DNA of 64,000 nucleotides from Pomphorhynchus laevis (GCA_012934845.2 WNNJ02002126.1:186001-250000), one strand, 5' to 3'; positions 10,490-21,840 are shown, numbered from the stretch's first letter. Numbers and translations: made by a program. Notes: generated from the sequence alone by a model not told the origin.

Positions 10490-11492
10490 CAGCAGCTGAT
10501 GAGACCAACCCACACTGATTAGTAGCGTCCTGCTGTATCAAAAATAAGATCAATACCTGTGAGGATAATATCGTGCCACAATCGGAAAAATTTGAGCTCA
10601 CAGATGCAATCAAACAATCTAACAATTACAGAATCTAAGCGAAGTTCTATAAGTTTGCCAATAAGTATATTATGATTGATTGTATCGAAAGCACGCGAGA
10701 AGTCCACGAATACCACGTCGGTGTCGACACCTGCATCAAAAGCACTGGACCAATCATATTTAGCAATTATAAGATTTGAACATGTTGATCTACTCGAACG
10801 GAATCCATGTTAAGCATTATGTAAAAGGTTATTTATTGAAACATGGCGATTGATGTGTAACAAAATCAAACGCTCTAGTACCTTACAGCAAATACATGTC
10901 AAACTAACTGGTCTAAAATTGCTGGCGCATGACCTATCACCTTTTTTATATACAGGGCAAACTATCTATTTTTGCCAGTTGAGGGTAATCTTTGATTTGC
11001 ATAAGGAAAATATGAATATTTGATGTAGTGGACCGCAAATGCGGGATGCTAATTCTCTAAGTAGGATAAATGGTAATCCGTCAGGGCCAGCAGAATGACA
11101 CCGTTTTAATCGTCGAAGTTGCTCATATACATGAGCGATAGAAATAAGTGACGTCAAGTTAGATGATTTATTATTATAATGAAAGGTGCCGTGTACAGTA
11201 ACTGATTCATCTATTCTAGGAAAGAATGTCTCTACAAATGTATTAGCGACCATATAATCGTCGACAACTACTTTATTTTTCACACTTAACGGAAAACATT
11301 TGCATCTCGATCGATTTTTGGATGCACAATATTTGAAAAATAAACTTGGCTCATACTTGATATTATGATCGAGTGATTTCTCAAAGTAGAGATTCTTAAA
11401 TCTTTTAAGTGCCGTAAATCTGTTTATTGCGTTTCGATATAATTGATATTCTCCTTTAGATTGACGATATCGACGATAAAGGATCTTACACT
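10490..11492 (-). mobile_element. LINE RT fragment (CR1/jockey-type)
   Basis: Minus-strand translation runs ECKILYRRYRQSKGEYQLYR, KYEPSLFFKYCASKN, SAGPDGLPFILLRELASR, then in other frames SLTCICCKVLERLI, a damaged HGFRSSRST and VFVDFSRAFDTINHN (motif A, 10,716-10,660). It breaks off before motifs B and C. Endonuclease and C-terminus are missing. Several frame changes and a stop in the fingers region make it a dead fragment. The conserved SAGPDGLP places it near families A and C. Confidence 0.85.
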
Positions 11493-11499
11493 CCTTAAG

Positions 11500-11850
11500 A
11501 AGAAGTAGATAAATGATCATTAGAATATACACGGAAAGATCGTTTAGAGAGACAAGAAGAAAACCAGGATACAGTAGCAGAAGAATATCCATAGTTGTGT
11601 CAAAAGAGAGGAAACAAGAATGGAAAAAATATGTTTTACTAGGTAAAGATAAAAGCACATGAGAAACCTCGTCAACAAATACGTGAAGAAGATAAAAGAG
11701 TTCAGGTAGACAAATATCCAACAAATAAGAGATATCTTAGAAAGAATTGCTAGGATTGTTAAATCGAGCTTATATTGAAGATAAACAGAACATTTATGTG
11801 GATCGAGAGTTCCTTCAATTGAGCAAAGACTTGCATTGCTACTCATGAGG
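11500..11850 (-). mobile_element. LINE family D fragment
   Basis: The minus strand reads LPELFYLLHVFVDEVSHVLL then SLPSKT, matching the intact family D sequence at 38.6-39.5 kb (LPELFHLLPVSPTEISSVLM, SLPNKT). The rest is degenerate. It directly abuts the 5' end of the fragment at 10.5-11.5 kb and probably belongs to the same D copy as 12.37-13.79 kb, split by the segment between. Confidence 0.6.
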
Positions 11851-12370
11851 GAACGGTGAGATCTACCAAAAGCTAAATAATTGCTGTGAATATCAACGGA
11901 GATAAAAGTGGGAGAACGCTTGAGGAAATGATGGTTCTAGACGAATAACGTAAAAGGCACTGCGAATGAATACAGATGATCATGATTGTCCAAAAAATGC
12001 ATTTCTAACATGAAGGTTCTATGATCGTTATTCAGAACATCTAAGATGACTGATAATAAAGTTCAAGGCGCTCATACAACTTTACTCAATTTGCTTTCCT
12101 TAACTCAGCAAGTGCTAGAGATGCAGTTCTCTTAGCATGCCAATAACTGTTAACAGCATCTAGTTACGCATCAAACAAGGTTGCCTTATAAGCAACTGTC
12201 TTCTGATGAACGGCATCACTTAACAATACGTCAATCCGAAGCAGCAGGATGATATACTTGTGAGCGCAAGCAGCATGTCGTGAACTCGTATATTTAATTC
12301 TATAACAATATATTTATTCTATATTCTTTAATTCTATATATTCTCTATAAAACTATTCAATTTAACGGAA
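11851..12370. other. Unassigned segment between two family D pieces
   Basis: About 520 bp with no open frame and no word shared with any family recognised here. It separates two pieces of family D that read in order on the minus strand, so it is either an unrecognised insertion or strongly decayed D sequence. A short AT-rich patch (TTCTATAACAATATATTTATTC) lies at about 12,297-12,320. Confidence 0.35.
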
Positions 12371-13790
12371 ATTAAATTAGATAGCTTACATTGCAGATAA
12401 GAGGAAAATTTATCAGGATTTATGTTGCAAGGGGTAGATGACCGTGAAAGAATTGAGTTTAAGATTTTCCAATGAGATTTAGAGTTGAAAGATTACTCGA
12501 GTTGATTTCGCCAGAAGAGAGTACGTTTAGTATGTATAAGAATGAGATGTGAACGGCGAAGAAAGATAGGAAGCACTGAGATTTGGAGGGAGTGAAGTTG
12601 GAGAACGTTTAAGAAAGCGATTAAACACATGAATAGAGTGACGGAGCCGAAGCTTAGAAAGACTACAGTCTGAATTGAACCAAAGAGCATGGCGCGACCG
12701 CTGAAAGCGTCGTGGTCAAATAGACAGAAGGCTATTACGGATGTTCGTAAGTTCAGAATCAAACAGAATGCAGAGATCATCGGGAGAGAGATAGTTAAGA
12801 GGAAGTGAAAAGAGTGAAGAATTGAGTAAGGCTGTGCAGAGAATAGGGATATCGAGAAGTTTCCAGGGTCGACTTGTTGTGAAATGTGGTGTAGGCGGAG
12901 AAGGTGGATAATGAGGAGTAAGAGTAAGTGACAAGGAAATGATCGGACAAACCATGATCAGTAATTGTCAAGGAGGTGTAGTCATTGAAGAAGTTAGAAA
13001 CAGCAATGATGTCGAGAACAACGCCGAGAATATGAGTTGGGTTTGTTGAAAGTAATTTATAGTTAAAATCAGAAAAAAGATTAGTTAAAGTGATAGAGTC
13101 ATGGTCAGCCGGTCGATCAAGACGAATGTTAAAGTCGCCGAAAACAAAAGAAGGAGTATAAGACAATGAAAGTGAGACATAAGATCTGCAAGGTCGTTAA
13201 AGAAGATACGTAAGGGGGCAACTGAATCTGGACGGTATACAATCACAAGTTCCAGAGGGAAAAGAGTTGATAATCTGCATATGAGTAATTCGAACGAGGT
13301 GTAACGGATGTTAACGTTAATTTTACGTAAAGACATTGGGTGACGAGCAATGGCAACTATACCGCCATGGTTAAAATCAGTAGATGTATGAGAGGCAATT
13401 GGACGAGCTGATTCAACTAAAGAACAACCAGAGCGACATAGACGACGAATAGCAAGATCGTCTGAGTCAGAGTGACAGGATTCGGTAATGCAGAGAATAT
13501 CGATAGATAATTGATCGAAGATATCAAGGAGCATATCAGCTTTATGAAGAGTGGAGCAAGTGTTGAATAGACTAAGACGAAAAGTATGCTTAGGATCAAG
13601 ATCAACTAGCGAAGAAGACAAGGGGGAGATATGGGACACCATCGAATTTTTGGCCTTGTGTATACAACGTGAAAATTTCCGTAGATTTGACGTATTGATA
13701 AGGATTAATGTTATATTGTGCACTCTCTCATATTATAACTGTGTTTCTAGATTTATTGAATAAAACCATCCGTGATATTCTCTCCGATAA
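12371..13790 (-). mobile_element. LINE family D, 5' part with endonuclease domain
   Basis: The minus strand encodes an APE-type endonuclease: FNTCSTLHKADMLLDIFDQL, DILCITES (catalytic Glu box), NHGGIVAIARHP, a VIVYRPDS box, SFVFGDFNIRLD (the Asp-Asn box) and ITDHGLSDHFLVT with the terminal SDH. The frame is shifted at least twice between these motifs. The segment beyond the endonuclease matches 50.6-51.0 kb. The endonuclease nicks target DNA; this copy has lost its RT. The 5' edge is near 13,790. Confidence 0.85.
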
Positions 13791-13799
13791 GTTGCACTT

Positions 13800-14113
13800 T
13801 TCTGAGTCCTTTTTTTCAATAAATGGTTTTAAATTAAAATTGAAATTTAAAATAAAAATCAATTTTTATGAATTGACTAATAAATAACCGACGATATACC
13901 GGAAATATAATTAGAGGTCATTAGAAGGAACTGCTATATTTCTCGGGACCAATTTCTCGGCCTAACATGTTAGCGGGAACATTTTACTATTTTCTGTTTG
14001 ATTATATCTTTATAGTAACCTAGTTTAAAAAATGTATCTAGTTTAAAAAACTAGATACATTTAAACTAGAAACTAGTTTAAAAAATTAACTAGTTTAAAA
14101 AATGTATCTATTA
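13800..14113 (-). mobile_element. Relic of the 898-bp repeat element (R6 family)
   Basis: Words from the 19.6-21.4 kb repeat recur here in the same order: ATTTTTATGAATTGACTAAT, AATTAGAGGTCAT, GGAACTGCTA, then ATTTTACTATTTTCTG and GTAACCTAGTTTAAA. The region matching the ribozyme-like motif is badly altered. Near 14,030-14,110 the phrase CTAGTTTAAAAAATGTATCT is locally repeated and inverted. Confidence 0.6.
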
Positions 14114-14630
14114 AATTATTAAATTATTATTATAACAAACAGAAGCAATGAGCTACAAGCTCGTGTCGCTTACAAAACATGATAAAATAAAATAAAAAAA
14201 AACATCAACAAAAAAATTCAATCAAATTGTAGTTGCAAATTTCTTCGTTCGGCTTCGATGCCTTTCTTGATAGCATCACTAGATATACTACTAGAGATAT
14301 CAAGGCACTTTAGTGCATTCCACCCGTTAATTACCCCTGGTTGCAAATCGATGGTGAACAGGAATTCTTGTAGTTGGCTTTATTAATTTCCACACATGCC
14401 CACGAATTCTTGTAGTTGGCTTTATTAATTTCCACACATGCCCACGAGTTTCTCGTCTATCATTCACGGATAATAAGCTAGAGAGACCACCAAATCCATC
14501 GAAAACAATTTTGACTGCAGTTGATAAATCAATGGCCGATCTGCGATATTTCAATGTGCCGACACGTAGAGATGTCAAACGTTCAGCATATCTCAAATTG
14601 AAGAAATTCGGAATCATTCGTGACCCTTTT

Positions 14631-14891
14631 AAAAAGGATTTATTTTAAGGTAGCAAATGCGTGTCAGCGCACGCTTACATAACCACAACAAAACAAGACT
14701 GTGAATCAGGTGTCGAGAAGGTGTGAACGGAGGAGGTGTTTGAATGTGATAAAGGAGGGGGTGCGGCGGACGTCGAGAGGGAGTTGATTCCAGGCGAGTG
14801 AGGCGGCGACGAGGAAGGATCGGAGACCGTAGTTGTTGGAATAATTAGGAACGTGGAGTAAGAGGGTATGACAGGAACGAAGCGATAGCGA
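14631..14891 (-). mobile_element. LINE family D 3' end inserted in LINE C (first copy)
   Basis: The minus strand carries the family D C-terminal sequence (RYRFVPVIPSYS, then PGINSLSTSAAP) and 3' UTR (GCGTGCGCTGACACGCATTT, then AAATAAATCC and a short A run). It interrupts LINE C just after LLRKA; LINE C resumes at MIPNFFNLRYAERL. The insert is 5'-truncated to about 260 bp. The same insert recurs at about 15,150-15,411 through the tandem duplication. Confidence 0.85.
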
Positions 14892-15149
14892 GCTTTACGT
14901 AACAAGTTCTCAATGTCACGGGATTCTCTTAAGGTATGTGGATAAGTTACAGGTAAACCGTATTCAAGGATGGGAAGATATCATTCACGGATAATAAGCT
15001 AGAGAGACCACCAAATCCATCGAAAACAATTTTGACTGCAGTTGATAAATCAATGGCCGATCTGCGATATTTCAATGTGCCGACACGTAGAGATGTCAAA
15101 CGTTCAGCATATCTCAAATTGAAGAAATTCGGAATCATTCGTGACCCTT

Positions 15150-15411
15150 TTAAAAAGGATTTATTTTAAGGTAGCAAATGCGTGTCAGCGCACGCTTACA
15201 TAACCACAACAAAACAAGACTGTGAATCAGGTGTCGAGAAGGTGTGAACGGAGGAGGTGTTTGAATGTGATAAAGGAGGGGTGCGGCGGACGTCGAGAGG
15301 GAGTTGATTCCAGGCGAGTGAGGCGGCGACGAGGAAGGATCGGAGACCGTAGTTGTTGGAATAATTAGGAACGTGGAGTAAGAGGGTATGACAGGAACGA
15401 AGCGATAGCGA
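15150..15411 (-). mobile_element. LINE family D 3' end in LINE C (duplicated copy)
   Basis: Second copy of the D insert, produced by the 520-bp duplication rather than by a separate insertion, as the flanking LINE C sequence is duplicated with it. Confidence 0.85.
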
Positions 15412-18042
15412 GCTTTACGTAACAAGTTCTCAATGTCACGGGATTCTCTTAAGGTATGTGGATAAGTTACAGGTAAACCGTATTCAAGGATGGGAAGAAT
15501 ATAAGAGCAAAATAGTCGCTTGAACATTGATGAACTTATCCGATCAAAAGACTTGAAAAACATCCATAAAATACGGTAGCCTCGATTACAAATATATTTA
15601 GTGTGGACATTAGTTTTTAAGCTACTAGTCATCATCACGCCAAGATCTTTGAATTCACCCACTCGGCCTATCTGAATCGAACCTATCTGATACGATGAGT
15701 TTAGTGAAGAACCAATGGACATATGCGCACATTTAGAGGGGTTAACCCTCAAACCATTTTCCGCTGACCATTTTTCTAGACATGTCAGATCATCTTGAAG
15801 GATCTTAATGTCCCTTCCGTCTCTAATAGGCCGCCATATCTTAACATCGTCAGCATACATTACGACATCAAAACGAAATACAGATGGGAGATCATTGATA
15901 TATACAATAAAAATAAGTGGGGACATAACAGCACCCTGTGGAACGCCAGAATGAATAACGAATTAGGTGGACATATCTGCACCTACACGTACTTTGAAAG
16001 AGCGTGAACTTAAGTAATTTGCAATCCAGACGACATACGTAGGACAAACACTAAGTGACCTCAATTTGTGAATGAGTCGATCATGCGGAACTGAATCAAA
16101 TGCATGAGAGAAATCTACAAAAAGTACATCAGATTGAACTCGTTCATCTAATGAAGACTGCCATGCGTTGGAAGAAACCAAAAGATTACTTATTGTTGAT
16201 CTATTTGGTCTGAAACCGTGTTGTGAGTCAGTGAGTTTATCGTTGCTTTCCAAATCAGAGGATATGTTTTTGACTATTAGCTTTTCAAGCAACTTACAAA
16301 TAATACATGTCAAGGCTACTGGGCGATAGTTCTTACACACTTGTCGATCTCCCATTTTATACACTGGAACTACAATGGACTCCTTCCAACGCGAAGGAAT
16401 TCGAGATTGGAGAATAGAAAACTGAAACATACGGAAAACATATAAATATATTTGAGGAGAAACTTTATGTAAAAGAATTGAGGGAAATCCGTCCGGACCG
16501 GCAGCGATGTTCGGTTTTAATTTACAGAGAAGCTTTAAAACATCTTCAGCACAAAACGACAGATTAGATCGATCGAATGCATCTGAACCCTTTTTGATTC
16601 ATAACTACACAATGTCCGCGAAGAGCAAAACATCGATGAGAACTCCTGGGCAAATAAGTTTGCCATGACACTTTTACATGTGACCTCGCCTTGAGAATCA
16701 TCTCTCAACGATACTAGTCGAATATTCGAGCCTCTGGTTTTGCGAATGTAAGAGAATAGAGCCTTGCCATCCATAGAACTCAGTTTCTCCTTAAACTGAC
16801 GAAGCGTCATTCTCTTGAGAGCGGTAAATCTATTCCTAATTTGTTTGAAAGACTCGTAAGATTGTTGTCCACAACGAAATGAAATCCACGCATGTTTACG
16901 TGCGCGTGAGTGATACCGGAGAAGCCCATCAAACCAAGAACAAACTTGCCTATGTGTTTTAAACTTGGGAGAATGCAATATCAGTAAGTTATGGAGTGTG
17001 CTCTCAAAAACAAACCAAACCTCGTCTATTCCGCATTTATACGAATCTGGCCATCTAACCAGATTCAATTTGTAGATAATTGCGTCGAAATCAGTCTTCC
17101 AGAAGTTCAGAGGCTTACCATGCATGGGACTGATTGACGTTACATTGCTTGCGCATTAAAATGAAAAGGACAGTACGCAATGATCGTTCATCCCCAGTGC
17201 AGAAAGATAATCTATGTGAGTAATATCAGACTTAAACGAAGACAAGACTACGTCTAGCTGGGCAGACGACTGGCTAGTGAAACGGGTTGCCTCACGTGCA
17301 TGCTGATGCAGACCACTGTTGTGTAGAACACTCAATAAAACTGAGTCCGATGCAAAGCGACTAGGAGATGAAAACGAGTCTCAATCTATTGAGGGAATAT
17401 TCAGATCTCCTAAGATTAGGCATTTTTTCTGTTGACCACAGAGCTCAATAAGTTCTATTAAATCATCGCTACTTGCCAAAGGAGGACGATAGAACACTAG
17501 CACATACATAGAATTGACCTGATCAAGGCACAATTTGAGGTATAAAGCATCAATCCCATTGGCATCACTAATCGTCTGCAAACACACTACATCAATACCT
17601 AAACTACGATATAGCAATACTTCCCCTCCCCTTCGACCAGATCGATCACAACGATACAGGTTATATCCATCTATGGATAATAAGCTGTCAGGAACAAGGT
17701 CAGAGAGCCCAGATTCACTAAGGGCAATGATTTTCGGATGATGAGAAGTAGCTATAACCTCCAATTCATCCATCTTATTGAGAACGCTTCGAACGTTCGA
17801 ATATATAACTTTGAGCCATTTGTTGTTTTTACGATATGGCGCATTGGGTCTTATCTTACAATTCTCAGAAAAAGTTTTCATAGCGGGGGCCATCTAAATC
17901 GTGGACGACGCCGAACTACACGAAAATTTACAATATGCATATCAGTTTCTCCAAATTCTATCCGAGCATTTAGCTTGGTCCGAGCAACACGCCAGATACA
18001 ACGCTCAGCGAAAGACATATATGTCAACAATCGAAATGGGGA

Positions 18043-19097
18043 CTACCTCAGTTTAGATCTGCGTTTTAACAACTCACGGACCACTGAGGATGTACGAAAG
18101 ACAACTTTCATCAAACGAGAACGTTCTTCAATATTGTTGCGACGACCTATCCTAAATATCGCAATAGGGCGAACTTCTGAAATATATGGATCTTCTGGAG
18201 AAATAATAACTCTCAATATTTTTTGGAATTGTTCAACATCATGGTTCACTCGAGTTTGAGCCACATCAGACGACGACTCGAGAACGTTCGTAATAATCAA
18301 ACACCGATCCCGGGAAGATTCATTAGACTTGCTGGATAAGAATGACCTGTGACTATTTAGTGGATCAGTTTGTCGTTGAGAGAATATCTGACTGAAAACT
18401 TTTCTAGACTGTTCACTAAAAACTTTTCTAGACTGTTCACCCTCGATTGCAACCGGGTGTGGAATTTCGATACAATGAGAGCATATATCATTGTCATCTG
18501 ATTGCTTCGTGAGAGAAGGGGAGGTAGGGTATGTGGATCGTAACTTGCCAACGGAATTAAGAGCTTCTTTTGTAATTAATATTTCCGACTCAGTTTCTAT
18601 ACCCAGACTAGACATGATTTTACTAATTGTGAAATTCGATATCATATCATCTGGGAGATGGGGCTGGTGTTTTTTATATCTCTCAGGTCCCCATCATAGG
18701 TATGATTAGACACAATATCCTGACTTGGCATAGTTTGACAATCTTCACTCGATAGATCATTCGTCTTAGTTACATCCTTAAGTGCTGCACAACTCCAACC
18801 GACGGAGTGAACATCATTGGATTCTCTGGACGTATCAGCAGCAAATATTATATCGGAATTATTCGGTGTGATCCTTGAGATATTTCGCAATAAAATAGAA
18901 GCGCTGCAATATCCACAAATAAATTTCTTATCACACATAGCCGATTGCTCGGACTCCTGAATTGAGACGGTTGTCCAGACATCACAACCCAAGGAGTCAC
19001 AACAAACTTGTTGTGTTGTGTACTTCGGAGGATTTTTCGTCTTTTCCATTGTCGTACCTGTCTTATTTTGTCTTCGTTTACGAGATTTTGATCCCAT
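18043..19097 (-). pseudogene. LINE C ORF1 (Cys-rich finger + RRM-like)
   Basis: ATG at 19,097 (MGSKSRKRRQNKTG). A Cys-rich segment follows: VCCDSLGCDVWTTV, then CDKKFICGYCSA, spaced like a PHD-type finger. The second part (18,645-18,043) has DRCLIITNVLESSSD and MKVVFRTSSVVRELLKRR, the pattern of an RRM-like RNA-binding ORF1 domain. A further piece (MSFAERCIWRVARTKLNARI) continues in another frame to about 17,930. ORF1 proteins of this type bind element RNA. A 21-base direct repeat near 18,392-18,440 duplicates EQSRKVFS. One or two frame changes break it. The same Cys pattern occurs in ORF1 of family E, family H and the 48.7-kb fragment. Confidence 0.8.
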
Positions 19098-19111
19098 TTG
19101 TAAGTTGTTTG

Positions 19112-19188
19112 TTTGAATTTTGTGTGTTTAAGCTGTGTTTGAATTTTGTGTGTTTAAGCTGTATTTGAATTTTGTGTGTTTAAGCTGT
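19112..19188. repeat. 26-bp unit repeated three times upstream of LINE C ORF1
   Basis: Three head-to-tail copies of a unit containing TTTGAATTTTGTGTGTTTAA, starting 15 bp upstream of the ORF1 start. Short 5' monomers of this kind act as promoter units in some LINEs. LINE E has an 18-bp analogue at the same place (31,552-31,610), which suggests the position matters. Confidence 0.85.
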
Positions 19189-19310
19189 AAATATTTTTGT
19201 AAATATTTTTTTCTCTTGAGAGTGAGCTGATGTAATCCGGCTGCTTTTTCTTGAAAATAATTTCTTCCTCTAATCTGTAATTGTAATTTGCTATAACACT
19301 TATAAATTTT

Positions 19311-19381
19311 CTTAGTGAACTAGGAAAATACCTAGTTCACTAAGAACACCTAGTTCACTAAGAATACCTAGTTCACTAAGA
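19311..19381. repeat. 18-19-bp tandem repeat with inverted first unit
   Basis: ACCTAGTTCACTAAGAA-type units occur three times head to tail, preceded by one inverted copy (CTTAGTGAACTAGG), which forms a perfect 14-bp hairpin with the next. Probably the 5' edge of LINE C or the target sequence beside it. Confidence 0.85.
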
Positions 19382-20057
19382 CTCTATGATACACTTAGTA
19401 GACAGATAATTCGATGGTCTTGATGACACCTTTGAAAAGGTAGAAAATTCTCGTGTGAATTCGATTGCGATTTCTTTTTTGCTATTTACATGGACAAACC
19501 GTCATGATTTCTGACCGAGAAAGTTTTTTGAAAACTGTATTGACGTTTAGTAATGTAATTAAATTCTCGTGGATTTGAACAATAATTATCAGTGATAGCC
19601 TTAATGCATCTATAAAATTATTTAAATGATTTTAAAGAATTACATATTGTTGCAATTCCTAACATAGCATCGGTGCCAAATGCATGCTAATGACGTATTT
19701 CCTATGACTTAGGGATTTTCTTAGGGATGGAAAAGCGATACGATCTAGAATGGGAGCATCTACGATGCTCTCAACAATGGCTGATAAAGTAATTGAAAAA
19801 AATATTTTAAAATATGTTGAACACGGTAATACTGTGCTACAGAATCAAATCAGCTAACTGAGTCTACGTATTTAATATAATTATAAAATAACCAAAACAT
19901 AATAATGCTAAATCAAAATTTAATAATTAAATAATAAAATTAATAATTGTTTTTAGATTTTCTATAATTTAAATCAAGTTAAAAAAATAAAAATAAAAAA
20001 TAAACGTCATTTTTATGAATTGACTAATAAATAACAGACGTTGTATCAGAATAAGAA

Positions 20058-20126
20058 TTAGAGGTCATCAGGAGGAACTGCTACGCTATCAGGTTTCGCC
20101 CCTAACTCCTCTACCCAACATAGCAG
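20058..20126 (-). ncRNA. Hammerhead-like motif R6a, same unusual topology, permuted start
   Basis: Minus-strand order here is cleavage strand, GAAA strand, CUGANGA strand. Plus-strand pairs: helix I 20,072-20,076 with 20,107-20,111 (UCCUC/GAGGA); helix II 20,058-20,064 with 20,099-20,105 (CCUCUAA/UUAGGGG, one G-U); helix III 20,092-20,094 with 20,113-20,115, then outer 20,078-20,085 with 20,119-20,126. The core is CUGAUGA (20,071-20,065), GAAA (20,097-20,094) and GUA (ending at 20,112). It lacks the usual G-C pair next to the core in helix II, so it is weaker than R1-R5. Its cyclic strand order is the same as theirs and opposite to a normal hammerhead. Confidence 0.4.
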
Positions 20127-20954
20127 CGGGGCCAAATACATGCTAATGATGTATTTCCTCTGATAAAACTATCTAGTATCTTATTCTAATACAAAGTATA
20201 TTATTTATTATCCATCCATGAAAATTTGCCACTTGAGAGTTTAAATTTATTCTTTATATTATTGTGTTGATTTATATATTTTACTATTTTCTGCTTGATG
20301 TTATTTTTAGTAACCTAGTTTAAAATATGTATCTATTAAATTATTTAAATGATTTTGAAGAAAGCCAAAATCATTACATATTGTTGCAATTCTTAAAATT
20401 TCATTATTTAATGTATTATATTTTATATTATATGTTATGCATGAAATGTTTTTTTTGATATTTAAATGTAATTTGTACTATATAGATTAATATTAGTTTT
20501 AATGCATCTATAAAATTATTTAAATGATTTTAAAGAATTACATATTGTTGCAATTCCTAACATAGCATCGGTGCCAAATGCATGCTAATGACGTATTTCC
20601 TATGACTTAGGGATTTTCTTAGGGATGGAAAAGCGATACGATCTAGAATGGGAGCATCTACGATGCTCTCAACAATGGCTGATAAAGTAATTGAAAAAAA
20701 TATTTTAAAATATGTTGAACACGGTAATACTGTGCTACAGAATCAAATCAGCTAACTGAGTCTACGTATTTAATATAATTATAAAATAAACAAAACATAA
20801 TAATGCTAAATCAAAATTTAATAATTAAATAATAAAATTAATAATTGTTTTTAGATTTTCTATAATTTAAATCAAGTTAAAAAAATAAAAATAAAAATAA
20901 ACGTCATTTTTATGAATTGACTAATAAATAACAGACGTTGTATCAGAATAAGAA

Positions 20955-21032
20955 TTAGAGGTCATCAGGAGGAACTGCTACGCTATCAGTCTAACAGGCT
21001 TCGGCCCCTAACTCCTCTACCCAGCATAGCAG
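20955..21032 (-). ncRNA. Hammerhead-like motif R6b (altered core)
   Basis: The tandem copy of R6a, with an extra CTAACAGG-type segment in the helix III region and GAAG where R6a has GAAA. Helices I and II and the outer helix III are retained. The core change suggests this copy would be inactive if R6a is a ribozyme. Confidence 0.35.
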
Positions 21033-21557
21033 CGGGGCCAAATACATGCTAATGATGTATTTCCTCTGATAAAACTATCTAGTATCTTATTCTAATACAA
21101 AGTATATTATTTATTATCCATCCATAAAAATTTGGCACTTAAGAGTTTAAATTTATTCTTTATATTATTGTGTTGATTTATATATTTTACTATTTTCTGC
21201 TTGATGTTATTTTTATAGTAACCTAGTTTAAAATATGTATCTATTAAATTATTTAAATGATTTTGAAGAAAGCCAATATCATTACATATTGTTGCAATTC
21301 TTAAAATTTCATTATTTAATGTATTATATTTTATATTATATAATATGCATGAAATGTTTTTTTTTATATTTAAATGTCATTTGTACTATATAGATTAATA
21401 TTAGTTTTAATGAATGTTAATTTTGATGGTTGATATTTATTTGATGGCTCAGTTCTTCTTGGAGATGTTTGTTAATAATCACTGCAATAAATATAATACA
21501 AGTGTGATATTGTTAACAATTACGTATGTGTGACAGTGACTTATGAAGTTGTATTAC

Positions 21558-21717
21558 CAGCGACTTGTGGAACTTTATTCTTGCAAAGAAAATTATCCAT
21601 GGTAAATGAATCACTTCGCAATAATTCGGTTAGCCATGTAGCATTTCTAGAATACTTCAACAATAGATACATAAATGTAACGGCCAACCTGATTTGATAT
21701 CTCAATTCTGGAATCCA
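21558..21717 (-). CDS. Possible internal exon of an unrecognised host gene
   Basis: On the minus strand a 160-nt open stretch (translation includes QIRLAVTFMYLLLKYSRNAT and WLTELLRSDSF) is bounded by a good acceptor (pyrimidine-rich CTTATTCCTCTTGGATTCCAG) and a possible donor (CTG|GTAATA). The predicted peptide is amphipathic and helix-rich, unlike any transposon protein here. It lies just downstream of PSMF1 on the same strand. I do not recognise it. It may be a chance open frame or an extra coding exon of a neighbouring gene. Confidence 0.35.
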
Positions 21718-21789
21718 AGAGGAATAAGATAATTGCATGTTAAAATACCACCAAGTTTAAATATTTTGTTTATTTTCTAAAGAATCTAT

Positions 21790-21795
21790 TTTATT
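21790..21795 (-). terminator. AATAAA polyadenylation signal for PSMF1
   Basis: Minus-strand AATAAA about 46 bp after the PSMF1 stop codon, in an AT-rich 3' flank. A second AATAAA follows about 25 bp further on. Confidence 0.6.
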
Positions 21796-21840
21796 GAATA
21801 CATCTGTCCATACGAAAACAAATAGCTATTGCAAATATTT

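Larger units (their letters stand above)
14458..15498. repeat. 520-bp direct tandem duplication inside LINE C
   Basis: 14,458-14,978 and 14,979-15,498 match almost base for base; the second copy lacks one G in a G run. Each half holds the tail of a family D element and part of LINE C ORF2. The duplication therefore came after D inserted into C, and it is young given the near identity. Confidence 0.95.
14240..17893 (-). pseudogene. LINE C ORF2 (endonuclease + reverse transcriptase), broken
   Basis: Endonuclease at 17,893-17,381: YSNVRSVLNKMDEL, IIALSESG, RDRSG-like CDRSGRRGGE, VFYRPP, CLILGDLNIPSID; after a stop, GMNDHCVLSF supplies the final DH box. The linker has KQIRNRFTALKRM. RT: YRPVALTCIICKLLEKL, SQHGFRPNRST, motif A FVDFSHAFDSVP (~16,110), motif B GVPQGAVMSPLIF (~15,925), motif C MYADDVKIW (~15,860), then EFKDLGVM. 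The C-terminus reads GVINGWNALK, ending in NLQLQFD at about 14,230. A 42-bp in-frame tandem duplication (about 14,363-14,446) repeats RGHVWKLIKPTTRI. The frame is split by stops, frameshifts and the D insert. Confidence 0.9.
14114..19100 (-). mobile_element. LINE family C, near full length
   Basis: Reading 3' to 5' on the plus strand: a TAA-type tail at 14,114-14,140, a small GAGC..GCTC hairpin, the C-terminus of ORF2, RT, endonuclease, ORF1 and a 5' region with short tandem repeats. Two insertions or rearrangements interrupt it: a family D 3' end and a 520-bp tandem duplication that includes that insert. ORF1 has one or two frame changes. ORF2 has in-frame stops near 17,380 and 17,155 and a frame change near 16,530. 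The element is dead but complete enough to serve as the reference for this family. Confidence 0.9.
19604..21411 (-). mobile_element. 898-bp tandem dimer of a Penelope-like or related retroelement tail (R6)
   Basis: 19,606-20,503 recurs at 20,504-21,411 with a few per cent difference. On the minus strand each unit has the end of a reverse-transcriptase frame (RIATICNDIGFLQ, GYYKNNIKQ) that matches 23,060-23,260 on the plus strand. Then comes an AT-rich region with a ribozyme-like motif, then about 450 bp, then a second partial copy of the sequence upstream of the motif. That partial copy stops within about two bases of the predicted cleavage site and is followed at once by RT coding sequence. 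This is the layout of tandem pseudo-LTR units. Damaged relatives lie at 13.8-14.1, 31.9-32.3 and 45.8-46.1 kb. Confidence 0.65.
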
